Of a stretch of DNA of 47,848 bases, positions 7,722-15,751 are shown one piece after another. Numbering within the stretch: position 1 is the stretch's first letter; every line of letters starts with the position of its first letter. Source of the stretch: Motiliproteus sp963974645 (lineage in GTDB: Bacteria > Pseudomonadota > Gammaproteobacteria > Pseudomonadales > Balneatricaceae); assembly GCA_963974645.1 (NCBI GenBank), contig CAXBEA010000017.1, positions 1-47,848 on the forward strand, read 5' to 3'. Both the position numbers and the translations under genes were made by a program. The notes beneath the pieces are model-generated. The model ran no database searches and was not told the DNA's origin. It saw only the letters and a list, made by a program, of their open reading frames with translations.

Positions 7722-8246
7722 ATGATTTATCACGTCGATAATCGCAGGGTGAAGTTTGCATCCGGTTGTAATTTTATCGCTAGCAATGCCACGGTAATAG
7801 GGTCTGCCTATATCGGAGATCGCGTCAGCATCTGGTTTAACGCTGTGGTGCGGGCAGATAATGAACCCATCGTGCTGGGCGATGGTAGTAACGTGCAGGA
7901 CTGTGCGGTGTTGCATACCGACCCAGGCTACCCGCTAACGCTTGAGGGCCATGTTACCGTCGGGCATAAGGCGATGCTGCACGGTTGTACGGTCGGAGAG
8001 AACTCGTTAATAGGTATTAACGCGGTTGTGCTGAATGGCGCCCGCATCGGCCGTAACTGCCTGGTTGGTGCCAATACGTTGATTCCTGAAGGGATGCAGG
8101 TGCCCGATGGCTCGCTGGTTGTTGGCTGCCCGGGAAAGATAAAGCGGGCGTTGAGCGATATCGAGATAGAGGGGCTACGTGCCAGTGCTGAGCATTATGT
8201 CGACAACATGCGCCGCTACCGTGACACCCTGGTTCAGATTGATTGA
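7722..8246 (+). CDS. Gamma carbonic anhydrase family protein (YrdA-like)
   Basis: Left-handed beta-helix protein built from hexapeptide repeats (for example ATVIGSAYIGDRVSIW, LIGINAVVLNGARIGRNC). The histidines used as metal ligands are in AVLHTD and in VTVGHKAMLHG, so a trimeric metal site is likely. Members may hydrate CO2, but many have no shown activity, so the function is a family-level call. 174 residues, typical length. The last codons lie inside the first copy of a 17-bp tandem repeat, so the C terminus (LVQID) may have been changed by the repeat expansion. Confidence 0.93.
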   Translation: MIYHVDNRRVKFASGCNFIASNATVIGSAYIGDRVSIWFNAVVRADNEPIVLGDGSNVQDCAVLHTDPGYPLTLEGHVTVGHKAMLHGCTVGENSLIGINAVVLNGARIGRNCLVGANTLIPEGMQVPDGSLVVGCPGKIKRALSDIEIEGLRASAEHYVDNMRRYRDTLVQID

Positions 8247-8315
8247 TGGCTCAGATCGATTGAGGGTTCAGATTGATTGATGGTTCAGATTGATTGAGGG
8301 TTCAACTCGATGAGT
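8231..8315. repeat. 17-bp tandem repeat, four copies plus a degenerate fifth
   Basis: Unit GGTTCAGATTGATTGAK: copies at 8231-8247, 8248-8264 (two changes), 8265-8281 and 8282-8298, then a diverged copy at 8299-8315. The first copy is coding (end of the carbonic-anhydrase-family gene) and the fifth forms the left arm of a terminator hairpin. Pattern suggests slippage or unequal exchange at the 3' end of the gene. Confidence 0.85.
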
Positions 8316-8327
8316 TGAGCCCTTGTT
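8298..8327 (+). terminator. Terminator after the Nudix/carbonic-anhydrase pair
   Basis: Eleven-base arms GGGTTCAACTC and GAGTTGAGCCC (one G-U pair) around a GAT loop, followed by TTGTTTC. Placed between two convergent genes; the U-rich tail is on the plus strand only. Confidence 0.65.
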
Positions 8328-8337
8328 TCGGTAGAGG

Positions 8338-9597
8338 CTAGTGGGTCGGCTCGGAAACCCGGGCCATCTTAACCAGGTTGTCTTGGGTCTGAATGGTTTC
8401 AATCCGATGTTTGCCGATGCTCAGGCAGACATTGGTTTCGGGGATAAATTCCAGTTGTTCGGTAATTAGTCCATTGAGTGTTTTTGGGCCGTCAATAGGC
8501 AGGTTCCAATCCATCGCCTTGTTGATATCACGGATTGTTGCTGAACCATCAATAAAGAAGCTACCGTCATCCTGCTGGTGAATATCCTGGTTTTCGGGGC
8601 GGCGGTCGTTGGTCAGTTCGCCAACGATCTCTTCCAGAATGTCTTCCAGAGTACAGATTCCCTGGATGTCGCCATACTCGTCCACGACCAGGCCGATGCG
8701 GCGTCCCTCTTTCTGAAAGTTGAGCAGCTGGGTCTGGAGTTGGGTGCTTTCAGGGATAAAGTAGGGTTCACGAATCACCTGCAGTAATGCCGCCTTGTTG
8801 AATCCTGTTTCGTTGAAGACCTTGGCCATATTGCGCAGATGGAGAATGCCGACAACCTGGTTGATATCGCTTTTGTAGACCGGCAGTCGTGAGTGCTCGC
8901 TCGCGATGATGACTGCGAGAATTTTTTCATCGCTGGCTTCTAAATCGATTCCTATAACTTCGTTACGAGGGATCATGACATCCTGGACACGCACCTCCTC
9001 TAGCTCCAGTATTCCCAAGAGCATCGACTGATTGTGTTGGGGTAGCAGGGCGCCTGCTTCATTAACGATGGTGCGTAGTTCCTCTGTGCTGAGATGGTGT
9101 TGACCTGCCCCTTCTACGCTCACGCCTAGCAATTTAAGCAGTATGTTGGTGATCCCGTTGACCACCCAGACTGCTGGGTAGAGCAGGGTAAGCAGCGGAC
9201 GTAATAGCAATGCAGCAGGGAAGGCAATTCTCTCCGGGTGGAGCGCTGCGAGCGTTTTCGGGGTGACCTCAGAAAATATCAAGATGACCAGGGTTAGACC
9301 GAAGGTGGCGATAGCGATACCGGCATCGCCCCAGAGTCTGACGGCTATCACAGTGGCCAGCGAGGCTGCGCTTATATTGACCAGGTTGTTGCCGATCAAA
9401 ATTACCCCAATCAGCCGATCAGGGCGCTCTAGTAGATGGCTAGCACGCATGGCGCCGCGGTGTTGTTTCTTGACCAGATGCCGGAGTCTATAGCGATTCA
9501 AGGACATCATTCCGGTTTCTGAGCCGGAGAAAAATGCTGAACAGACGATAAGGATAAATAGAATGCTTCCGAGGAGGCTTAATGATGCGTCGTCCAA
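8338..9597 (-). CDS. CNNM/CorC-HlyC family membrane protein (DUF21, CBS pair, C-terminal domain)
   Basis: Predicted inner-membrane protein related to E. coli YfjD (CorB-like), linked to magnesium or cobalt movement. Domain order: DUF21 membrane region (about residues 5-150, with SAFFSGSETGMMSLNRYRLRHL near the start and EVTPKTLAALHPE), a pair of CBS domains (about 200-325, with VMIPRNEVIGIDLE and VVDEYGDIQGICTLEDILEE), and a transporter-associated C-terminal domain. 419 residues, typical. The frame begins with a TTG at 9597, preceded by AAAGGT; alignment with the family start supports it. It lies 95 bp after the YpjD-like gene on the same strand, an arrangement also seen in other gammaproteobacteria, where ypjD, corC/yfjD and ffh are neighbours. 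Confidence 0.93.
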   Translation of the reverse strand: MDDASLSLLGSILFILIVCSAFFSGSETGMMSLNRYRLRHLVKKQHRGAMRASHLLERPDRLIGVILIGNNLVNISAASLATVIAVRLWGDAGIAIATFGLTLVILIFSEVTPKTLAALHPERIAFPAALLLRPLLTLLYPAVWVVNGITNILLKLLGVSVEGAGQHHLSTEELRTIVNEAGALLPQHNQSMLLGILELEEVRVQDVMIPRNEVIGIDLEASDEKILAVIIASEHSRLPVYKSDINQVVGILHLRNMAKVFNETGFNKAALLQVIREPYFIPESTQLQTQLLNFQKEGRRIGLVVDEYGDIQGICTLEDILEEIVGELTNDRRPENQDIHQQDDGSFFIDGSATIRDINKAMDWNLPIDGPKTLNGLITEQLEFIPETNVCLSIGKHRIETIQTQDNLVKMARVSEPTH

Positions 9598-9692
9598 GAC
9601 GAGATAGACCTTTAGTTGCTATACGGCCGTTGATTGTGTGGTGTCGCGTATAAGGAGTCAAGCAGCCTATTGACTAAGCTGCGATGGTTTTA

Positions 9693-10490
9693 CTAGGAGG
9701 AGATCAGCAGTTCTAACGCGAGTTTACTGCCGTAGTAAGCCAGCATTAAAAAAGTAAATCCTCCCAGTACCCAGCGAACGGCTGTCGCACCACGCCAGCC
9801 ACGCTGGCTACGCCCCCATAGCAGGGTTGCATAGATGACCCAGGCAACTATGGATAGTCCCGTTTTGTGGACCAGGTGTTGGGCGAAAATATCTTCCAGA
9901 AACAGGAATCCAGTCAGCAATGATGCGCTAAGTAGGATCAGTCCCAGCCAAACCATTTCAAATAATAGTTGCTCCATTAATTGTAACGGTGGCAGGGTTC
10001 TGATGATGCCACGCGTGTGGTGGTGCTTGAGCTCATGATCCTGTCGGGCAAGTATCAGGGCTTGAAGGGCTGCGATAGCGAAGATGCTGTAGGAGAGGAT
10101 GGAGGTCAGGATGTGCGCGATTTCGCCGCCACTGTATTTTTGTGGCGCCGCGGTTTCAAGGCCGATGGCGGCGAGCAGTACGGTAATAGCCGCCAGCGGG
10201 AAGACACCGACAAACAGACTTTCCAGTGGTTTACGCATGCAGCTAAGCAGCACCAGTCCGGACACCAGCCAAGCGATTAATGAAGACACGGGAAACAGTC
10301 CCAGCTGGATGCCATTGCCGGGGTGTAAAATCAAATACACCGCCAGAGTGTGGAGCACCACAGCGCCAGCACCCAGCATCATCACCAGTGAGCGCCGTGC
10401 CGGGGCTTTTCCGCTCAGGCTGAGTGCCTGAATGAGCCCTGCAATAAGGTACAGAGTCGCACTGAAAAGACTGGCTAAAATCAGGATCAT
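9693..10490 (-). CDS. YpjD/CcsA-like inner-membrane protein
   Basis: Eight or so hydrophobic segments and similarity in layout to cytochrome c assembly proteins of the CcsA type; E. coli YpjD is the closest known relative by position next to ffh. A histidine in GEIAHILTSILSYSIFAIA is in the place where CcsA proteins bind haem, and HKTGLSIVAWVIY is another conserved stretch. The biochemical role is not established. The longest frame starts at 10589, but the ATG at 10490 gives 265 residues beginning in the first membrane helix, matching the family length (about 263), so I prefer it. No good ribosome-binding site is seen for either start. Confidence 0.85.
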   Translation of the reverse strand: MILILASLFSATLYLIAGLIQALSLSGKAPARRSLVMMLGAGAVVLHTLAVYLILHPGNGIQLGLFPVSSLIAWLVSGLVLLSCMRKPLESLFVGVFPLAAITVLLAAIGLETAAPQKYSGGEIAHILTSILSYSIFAIAALQALILARQDHELKHHHTRGIIRTLPPLQLMEQLLFEMVWLGLILLSASLLTGFLFLEDIFAQHLVHKTGLSIVAWVIYATLLWGRSQRGWRGATAVRWVLGGFTFLMLAYYGSKLALELLISS

Positions 10491-10636
10491 AGTTTTAGGT
10501 GTCGCTGCTTGGTAATGATTAGTCATGAAAGAGTAAGGCGCTAAGTGTGTCATAAATAATTTACTGTTTGAATAGAGCTGTGACGGCATCTGCTATCGAT
10601 TAGTAGGTCAGCATAGAGCGCGGAGTTGGGTTCAGG

Positions 10637-10642
10637 TATAAT
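10637..10642 (+). promoter_or_regulatory. Probable -10 element of the ffh promoter
   Basis: Perfect TATAAT about 100 bp upstream of ffh. No good -35 hexamer lies at 16-18 bp, so strength is uncertain. It is in the short region between the divergent YpjD-like gene and ffh. Confidence 0.4.
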
Positions 10643-10744
10643 CTCGTATTTTTACTGCGGATCGTCCCGTGTTTTTCGGGCTTGCCGGTTTATTTGTTCT
10701 TGTTTAACAGCAAGTTATGCGTTTTTAATGGCTAGAGGCACACT

Positions 10745-12181
10745 ATGTTCGATAATCTGACGGATCGTCTGACGCATACACTCAGATCGGTTACCGGCCA
10801 GGCCAAGCTGACCGAAGAGAATATTAAGGGCACACTTCGGGAAGTGCGGATGGCACTGCTGGAGGCGGATGTTGCCTTGCCGGTGGTGAAGGCGTTTGTT
10901 GATGGCATCAAGATTCGTGCTATCGGGCAGGAGGTTAGTAGCAGTCTGAGTCCAGGTCAGGCATTCGTTAAAATCGTCAATGAAGAACTGATCAAGGTGA
11001 TGGGTTCTGCTAACGAAGAGCTGAACCTGGCTGCCCAGCCGCCTGCGGTGGTGATGATGGCGGGTCTGCAGGGCGCGGGTAAGACGACTTCGGTTGCTAA
11101 GCTGGCGCGTTGGTTGAAAGAGCGTAAGAAAAAATCGGTCTTGGTTGTCTCGGCCGATATCTATCGCCCTGCGGCGATCAAGCAGCTGCAAACCCTGGCG
11201 GCGGAGGTTGGAGTAGAATTTTTTCCCTCGAGTACCGACCAAGACCCCGTCGATATTGCCCAGGGTGCGATCAAGCATGCAAAACAGAAGCATATAGATG
11301 TAGTTATCGTTGATACCGCAGGTCGCTTGCATGTTGATACCGACATGATGGCCGAAATCAAGCAGCTTCACGCTGCCATTAACCCGATCGAAACCCTGTT
11401 TACCGTGGATGCGATGACAGGTCAGGATGCGGCTAACACGGCTAAAGCCTTTAATGACGTGCTGCCGCTGACCGGGGTTATCCTGACTAAGACCGACGGT
11501 GATGCTCGTGGCGGCGCGGCGCTGTCGGTACGGCATATCACCGGTAAGCCGATCAAATTCCTGGGAGTGGGTGAAAAAACCGATGCACTGGAGCCCTTCT
11601 ATCCTGATCGCGTAGCCGGTCGTATTCTGGGTATGGGCGATATCCTGTCGTTGATCGAAGAGGTTGAGCACAAGGTTGACCAGCAGAAGGCCGAGAAGCT
11701 GGCGATCAAGCTAAAGAAGGGTAAAGGCTTCGATCTGGAGGACTTTCGTGACCAGTTGTTGCAGATGAAGAATATGGGTGGCATGGCGTCGATGATGTCC
11801 AAGTTACCCGGTATGGGCAAGATGGCGGAAGCGGCCGAAAATACCGGCGCCGAAAAAGGCTTGATGCAGATGGAGTCGATCATCTGTTCGATGACCCCGC
11901 AAGAACGGCATTTTCCCGATGTGATCAGTGGCTCGCGTAAGAAGCGAATCGCCATGGGTTCCGGGACTCAAATCCAAGATGTGAATCGTCTGTTAAAGCA
12001 GCACAAGCAGATGCAGAAAATGATGAAGAAACTTGGCGGTAAAGGCGGCATGACCAAGATGATGCGCGGCATGAAGGGGATGATGCCGGGCGGTATGGGT
12101 GGTGGAATGCCAGGCGGAATGGGCGGTGGAATGCCAGGCGGAATGCCCGGTGGTTTGCCACCCGGCTTCCGCAAGCGCTAG
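10745..12181 (+). CDS. ffh: Signal recognition particle protein Ffh
   Basis: GTPase that with 4.5S RNA binds signal sequences of nascent inner-membrane proteins and delivers them to FtsY. N domain (1-100), G domain with the P-loop GLQGAGKTTSVAKLA near residue 107, DTAGRLHVD (G3), TKTDGDARGG (G4 and nearby), and a methionine-rich M domain (KLPGMGKM, IICSMTPQER, MGSGTQIQDVNRLLKQHKQM) that binds RNA and signal peptide. 478 residues. The C-terminal tail is an exaggerated Gly-Met-Pro repeat (GGMGGGMPGG units), longer than in E. coli. This repeat explains several open frames on the opposite strand that are not genes. Confidence 0.98.
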   Translation: MFDNLTDRLTHTLRSVTGQAKLTEENIKGTLREVRMALLEADVALPVVKAFVDGIKIRAIGQEVSSSLSPGQAFVKIVNEELIKVMGSANEELNLAAQPPAVVMMAGLQGAGKTTSVAKLARWLKERKKKSVLVVSADIYRPAAIKQLQTLAAEVGVEFFPSSTDQDPVDIAQGAIKHAKQKHIDVVIVDTAGRLHVDTDMMAEIKQLHAAINPIETLFTVDAMTGQDAANTAKAFNDVLPLTGVILTKTDGDARGGAALSVRHITGKPIKFLGVGEKTDALEPFYPDRVAGRILGMGDILSLIEEVEHKVDQQKAEKLAIKLKKGKGFDLEDFRDQLLQMKNMGGMASMMSKLPGMGKMAEAAENTGAEKGLMQMESIICSMTPQERHFPDVISGSRKKRIAMGSGTQIQDVNRLLKQHKQMQKMMKKLGGKGGMTKMMRGMKGMMPGGMGGGMPGGMGGGMPGGMPGGLPPGFRKR

Positions 12182-12235
12182 GGCGGGTTGTTTCGCGGCC
12201 AATGCCCCGAGAATTAGCTTTGCAAGGCGGGTGTT

Positions 12236-12265
12236 TTGACGTAGTATTCCCGCCCTTCGTATACA
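12236..12265 (+). promoter_or_regulatory. Candidate promoter of the rpsP operon
   Basis: TTGACG (12236-12241), 18-bp spacer, TATACA (12260-12265). Transcription would start about 12272, leaving a leader of roughly 160 bases before rpsP. No strong terminator separates ffh from it, so read-through from ffh is also possible. Confidence 0.55.
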
Positions 12266-12434
12266 GGGCTGTGCCGTAGTTTTTGGCAGGGTCCTACACT
12301 AGGCTCCGTTTCGCGTACCGGTCGGTATTTAGGATGTTGGATCTGATCTGGCAGATGAAGTATCGGTGAGCGTGTTTCGGGGCAATACAAACCGTGGGCA
12401 ATATTAAAACCCACTCAATAGAGGATCGATGCGA

Positions 12435-12686
12435 ATGGTCGTTATTCGTTTAGCTCGTGGAGGCTCCAAAAAGCGTCCTTTTTACCATATTTCAGTTGCA
12501 GATCAGCGCAATGCTCGTGACGGTCGCTTTATTGAGCGTCTGGGTTTCTTCAACCCTGTTGCCCGTGGTCAGGAAGAGCGCTTGCGTGTTGACCTGGAGC
12601 GCGTTGCTTACTGGACCAGCCGTGGTGCACAGCCGAGTGGCCGTGTTGCGGCTCTGTTGAAAGATGCTGCTAAGGCCGCGGTGTAA
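12435..12686 (+). CDS. rpsP: 30S ribosomal protein S16
   Basis: Small-subunit protein needed for 30S assembly. MVVIRLARGGSKKRPFY and RNARDGRFIERLGFFNP are the family signature. I chose the ATG at 12435 because the family begins MVxIRLARxG; an in-frame ATG two codons earlier (12429) is closer to the GAGG at 12421-12424 and would add only Met-Arg. 83 residues. First gene of the conserved rpsP-rimM-trmD-rplS operon. Confidence 0.97.
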   Translation: MVVIRLARGGSKKRPFYHISVADQRNARDGRFIERLGFFNPVARGQEERLRVDLERVAYWTSRGAQPSGRVAALLKDAAKAAV

Positions 12687-12715
12687 TTGATTAACACGCG
12701 CAATCGAGTCTGCTG

Positions 12716-13264
12716 ATGGCTATTGAGGAAAAAAACCAGAGCAACACCGAAGAGCTGGTGGTGCTGGGTAAAATTACATCGCTGTACGGTGTGCGTGGAT
12801 GGGTCAAGGTCTACTCCCATACCGAGCCGATGGACAATATCCTCAATTATGCACCCTGGAAAGTGAAGCTGAACGGCCGTTGGCAAACGGTTGAAGTGGA
12901 ACAGGGTAAGCGCCATAGCAAAGGCTTGGTCGCGAAACTGGTTGGATGTGATGACCGAGATAGTGCCAGCGAAATATGCGGTGCTGAAATCTACGGTGAT
13001 CGTAATAGTCTGCCAGCCCTCGAACAGGGCGATTATTACTGGCACCAACTGGAAAAACTGAATGTAGTGACTGAATCCGGTGTGGAGCTGGGCCAGGTCG
13101 ATCATTTGATAGCAACGGGCTCTAATGATGTGCTGGTACTTAAAAGCACAGCGCAGAGCGTTGACGAGCGGGAGCGGATGATTCCGTATCTGCCGGATCA
13201 GGTGGTCAAAGAGGTGAATCTTGAGCTGGGTATTATTCGGGTCGATTGGGATCCGGAGTTTTAG
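12716..13264 (+). CDS. rimM: 16S rRNA processing protein RimM
   Basis: Assembly factor for the head of the 30S subunit; acts on S19 and 16S rRNA maturation. The N-terminal half has VVLGKITSLYGVRGWVKVYS typical of RimM, and the C-terminal PRC-barrel part holds DYYWHQLEKLNVVTESGVELGQV and ERMIPYLPDQVVKEVNLE. 182 residues. It starts 29 bp after rpsP, and trmD starts 3 bp after its stop, so translation is probably coupled. Confidence 0.97.
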   Translation: MAIEEKNQSNTEELVVLGKITSLYGVRGWVKVYSHTEPMDNILNYAPWKVKLNGRWQTVEVEQGKRHSKGLVAKLVGCDDRDSASEICGAEIYGDRNSLPALEQGDYYWHQLEKLNVVTESGVELGQVDHLIATGSNDVLVLKSTAQSVDERERMIPYLPDQVVKEVNLELGIIRVDWDPEF

Positions 13265-13267
13265 TTC

Positions 13268-14017
13268 GTGTGGGTAGGTGTCGTCACGCTGTTCCCCGAG
13301 ATGTTTCAGTCGATCACCGAGTACGGTGTCACTGGACGGGCCGTCAAAAACGGTTTGCTCAATCTCGATTACTGGAATCCGCGAGACTTTACCCAGGATA
13401 AGCATCGGACTGTCGATGACCGACCCTACGGGGGCGGCCCCGGAATGCTGATGAAAGTTCAGCCATTACGGGATGCGATCCAGGCGGCGAAGGCCGTTGC
13501 AGGGGAACAGGCTAGAGTGATCTACCTGTCCCCCCAGGGACGAAAGCTGGATCAGGCGGGTGTCAGAGAGCTGGCAGCGCGCGACAGACTGGTGTTAGTG
13601 GCCGGGCGGTACGAAGGTATCGATGAACGGCTACTGGAAACCGAAATTGATGAGGAGTGGTCCCTAGGGGACTTTGTTGTTAGCGGTGGCGAATTGCCCG
13701 CGATGACCCTGATCGATGCGGTTTCACGATTGGTTCCCGGGGTATTGGGACATGTGGACTCGGCAGCCGAGGACTCGTTTGAGGATGGTCTGCTGGACTG
13801 CCCTCACTATACCCGCCCGGAACTGGTCAACGAACAAGAGGTACCCAAGGTGTTGCTGAGTGGCAACCATAAGGAGATCCGGCGCTGGCGGCTAAAACAG
13901 CAGCTAGGGCGAACCTGGAAACGGCGACCCGACTTACTGGACGGTCAGCAATTGAACATAGAGCAACAACGGTTGCTTGAAGAGTTTATCCGCGAAACGG
14001 ACAACAGCAATCGCTGA
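13268..14017 (+). CDS. trmD: tRNA (guanine-37-N1)-methyltransferase TrmD
   Basis: Methylates G37 next to the anticodon with S-adenosylmethionine and so prevents frameshifting; homodimeric SPOUT enzyme. The start is GTG (WVGVVTLFPEMF follows), 3 bp after rimM. Visible blocks are RTVDDRPYGGGPGMLMK, YLSPQGRKLDQ, LVAGRYEGIDERL, the knot region DFVVSGGELPAMTLIDAVSR, and EDSFEDGLLDCPHYTRP with the catalytic Asp. 249 residues, normal. Confidence 0.98.
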   Translation: MWVGVVTLFPEMFQSITEYGVTGRAVKNGLLNLDYWNPRDFTQDKHRTVDDRPYGGGPGMLMKVQPLRDAIQAAKAVAGEQARVIYLSPQGRKLDQAGVRELAARDRLVLVAGRYEGIDERLLETEIDEEWSLGDFVVSGGELPAMTLIDAVSRLVPGVLGHVDSAAEDSFEDGLLDCPHYTRPELVNEQEVPKVLLSGNHKEIRRWRLKQQLGRTWKRRPDLLDGQQLNIEQQRLLEEFIRETDNSNR

Positions 14018-14048
14018 ACCGTTGAGGATTGATATTTAGGAGCGAAAC

Positions 14049-14411
14049 ATGAGCAGCAAGAATCTGATTATTCAGCAGCTTGAAGCTGAGCAGATGGGTA
14101 AAGAAGTCCCTGCATTTGGCCCCGGTGATACCGTGGTCGTTCAGGTTAAGGTTGTTGAAGGTACCCGTGAGCGTCTGCAGGCGTTCGAAGGTGTGGTTAT
14201 CGGTAAGCGTAACCGTGGCCTTAACTCTGCCTTCACCGTACGTAAAATCTCTCACGGTGTGGGCGTTGAGCGTACTTTTCAGACCTTCAGCAAGGCTGTT
14301 GACAGCATTGAGCTAAAGCGTCGCGGTGACGTGCGCCAGGCTAAGCTGTACTACTTGCGTGACCTGTCTGGTAAGTCAGCACGTATCAAGGAAAAGTTGG
14401 CTAAGCGATAA
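14049..14411 (+). CDS. rplS: 50S ribosomal protein L19
   Basis: Large-subunit protein at the interface with the 30S. Family blocks VPAFGPGDTVVVQVKVVEG, RERLQAFEGVVIGKRNRG and FTVRKISHGVGVERTFQ. 120 residues. Ribosome-binding site TTTAGGAGCG just upstream. Last gene of the operon, followed directly by a strong terminator. Confidence 0.98.
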   Translation: MSSKNLIIQQLEAEQMGKEVPAFGPGDTVVVQVKVVEGTRERLQAFEGVVIGKRNRGLNSAFTVRKISHGVGVERTFQTFSKAVDSIELKRRGDVRQAKLYYLRDLSGKSARIKEKLAKR

Positions 14412-14429
14412 GCTAGGCTTTCTGACATT

Positions 14430-14457
14430 AAAAGGGCAGCTTCGGTTGCCCTTTTTG
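14430..14457 (+). terminator. Terminator of the rpsP-rplS operon
   Basis: Arms AAAGGGCAGC and GTTGCCCTTT closed by a TTCG tetraloop, followed by TTGTTG after the T run. Classic intrinsic terminator 18 bp after the rplS stop. The remaining bases to ygfZ at 14652 show no gene. Confidence 0.92.
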
Positions 14458-14651
14458 TTGTCTGCAGTTTGGTCTCGACAAGCTCTGGAATCGTGTAAGG
14501 CAGAGATCAACCCACGAATGCGATCAATGTATCTAGAAATAGCAGTGCTACTGCCTGAGCTAATGCGCTGTTCCGATAATGGCTATTCGTGCTGCAGTGG
14601 CAGCAGAACGCATTATTGGCTTTGTTGTTCTTTGTAACCAGATAAAGTTTC

Positions 14652-15710
14652 TTAGCGTTCTGGGCGCTCAAAGAGTTCTGGATCGATCCTGTAGGGGAGC
14701 GGTAGCAGAGATACGGGGGGGCCGTCGGCGCTGAATAGCCGCAAGTCGCTGCTATCGGCGGCTGTTTTGCTGATGATGGCTTGCAGCAGCAGCTGTGAAC
14801 CCTGCTGGGCGAAGCAGAGCAACTTGCCGGCACTGCGACCGTTGCTGCTATAAAGCGATGTCCCCGGGGATACCTTTGCGCCGTCGAGGCTGGCTAGGCT
14901 GAGGGTTGCCGAATACATCAATTTTTTCAGCTTGCCACGAAACTGAAGCCGAGCGATCACTTCCTGGCCGGTGTAGCAGCCTTTGCTGAAACCTATCCCA
15001 TCGACCGCTTGAAGATTTAGCATCTGCGGAATATAGCTATCCAGGCTCTCAGCTCCAAGCTGCGGCAGGCCCGCCGTAATTTCGGCTGCCAACCAGGTCT
15101 GGTAGGCCTCTGGCTGGGCATGCGCTGCCAGTAGTGTCCATAGTTGTTGAGCTTGAGGCTGGGGGCACCAGAGTTCAAAACGTGGTGTCTCGCCAGGCAC
15201 CTTAACCAGGATCAGGTTGTCGCTGAGTATTTGCTGATTAACGGTAGTGGGGGCAGTGATGCCGATCTGGCTCAGAAGTTCAGACGCTGACTCGCCGATC
15301 AATCCCAGTCCGCACCAGGCTTCATCGGCGGAGGCGATACTGATCTTGGAAAACACTGCAAATTTCTGCAGGTTGGCCAGCGCAGGTTCGGCGGCAGCCG
15401 AGGGCAGTCGCATCAGTAGCGATCCCTGAGCGCGCTTGAATAAGCGCGAAACGCTGATCACCATCCCTTTGTGGGTGCAGTTGGCACCCAGTAGGCTGCG
15501 CTCGGTGCTGAGTAGGTTGAGATCGCAGCTGAGTTGCCCCTGGAGGAATTTTTCAGCATCAGCGCCCTCCAGACTGATCAAGGTCTGCTCGGTCAGAGGC
15601 ACCAGTAGTGTCGTCCCGCTGCTTATATGGGTATCAGCAGCGGACAGCGAGGCAGAGCCTTGGGGTAGGTCTGCTTGGTTGAGAAATTCAGTCCAGGCGG
15701 GATGGGACAT
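14652..15710 (-). CDS. ygfZ: Folate-binding Fe-S cluster maintenance protein YgfZ
   Basis: Tetrahydrofolate-dependent helper for the making or repair of some Fe-S enzymes, such as the radical-SAM enzyme MiaB. It belongs to the aminomethyltransferase (GcvT) fold family. The hallmark K-G-C-Y-x-G-Q-E is present (FSKGCYTGQEVIARLQFRGK), including the conserved cysteine. N-terminal part has LEGADAEKFLQGQLSCDL, also typical. 352 residues. The next minus gene upstream is psd, 41 bp away. Its presence suits the large isc operon elsewhere in the window. Confidence 0.95.
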   Translation of the reverse strand: MSHPAWTEFLNQADLPQGSASLSAADTHISSGTTLLVPLTEQTLISLEGADAEKFLQGQLSCDLNLLSTERSLLGANCTHKGMVISVSRLFKRAQGSLLMRLPSAAAEPALANLQKFAVFSKISIASADEAWCGLGLIGESASELLSQIGITAPTTVNQQILSDNLILVKVPGETPRFELWCPQPQAQQLWTLLAAHAQPEAYQTWLAAEITAGLPQLGAESLDSYIPQMLNLQAVDGIGFSKGCYTGQEVIARLQFRGKLKKLMYSATLSLASLDGAKVSPGTSLYSSNGRSAGKLLCFAQQGSQLLLQAIISKTAADSSDLRLFSADGPPVSLLPLPYRIDPELFERPER

Positions 15711-15751
15711 AGTGGGACCTTTGTTTTGGATTCAGTAGCTGTAATCAGTGA

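Noticed and set aside
8231..8315. CRISPR array
   Set aside because: Units are 17 bp, directly abutting, with no unique spacers and no cas genes.
10715..11671. 318-codon open frame opposite ffh
   Set aside because: Low-complexity, His/Gln/Arg-rich translation with no family resemblance, fully antisense to a secure gene. Same reasoning for long antisense frames at 34982-35659, 38152-39000, 45140-45820 and 12608-13405.
11925..12202. Repetitive proline/histidine-rich frames on the minus strand
   Set aside because: They are the mirror of the Gly-Met-Pro repeat in the Ffh C-terminal tail.
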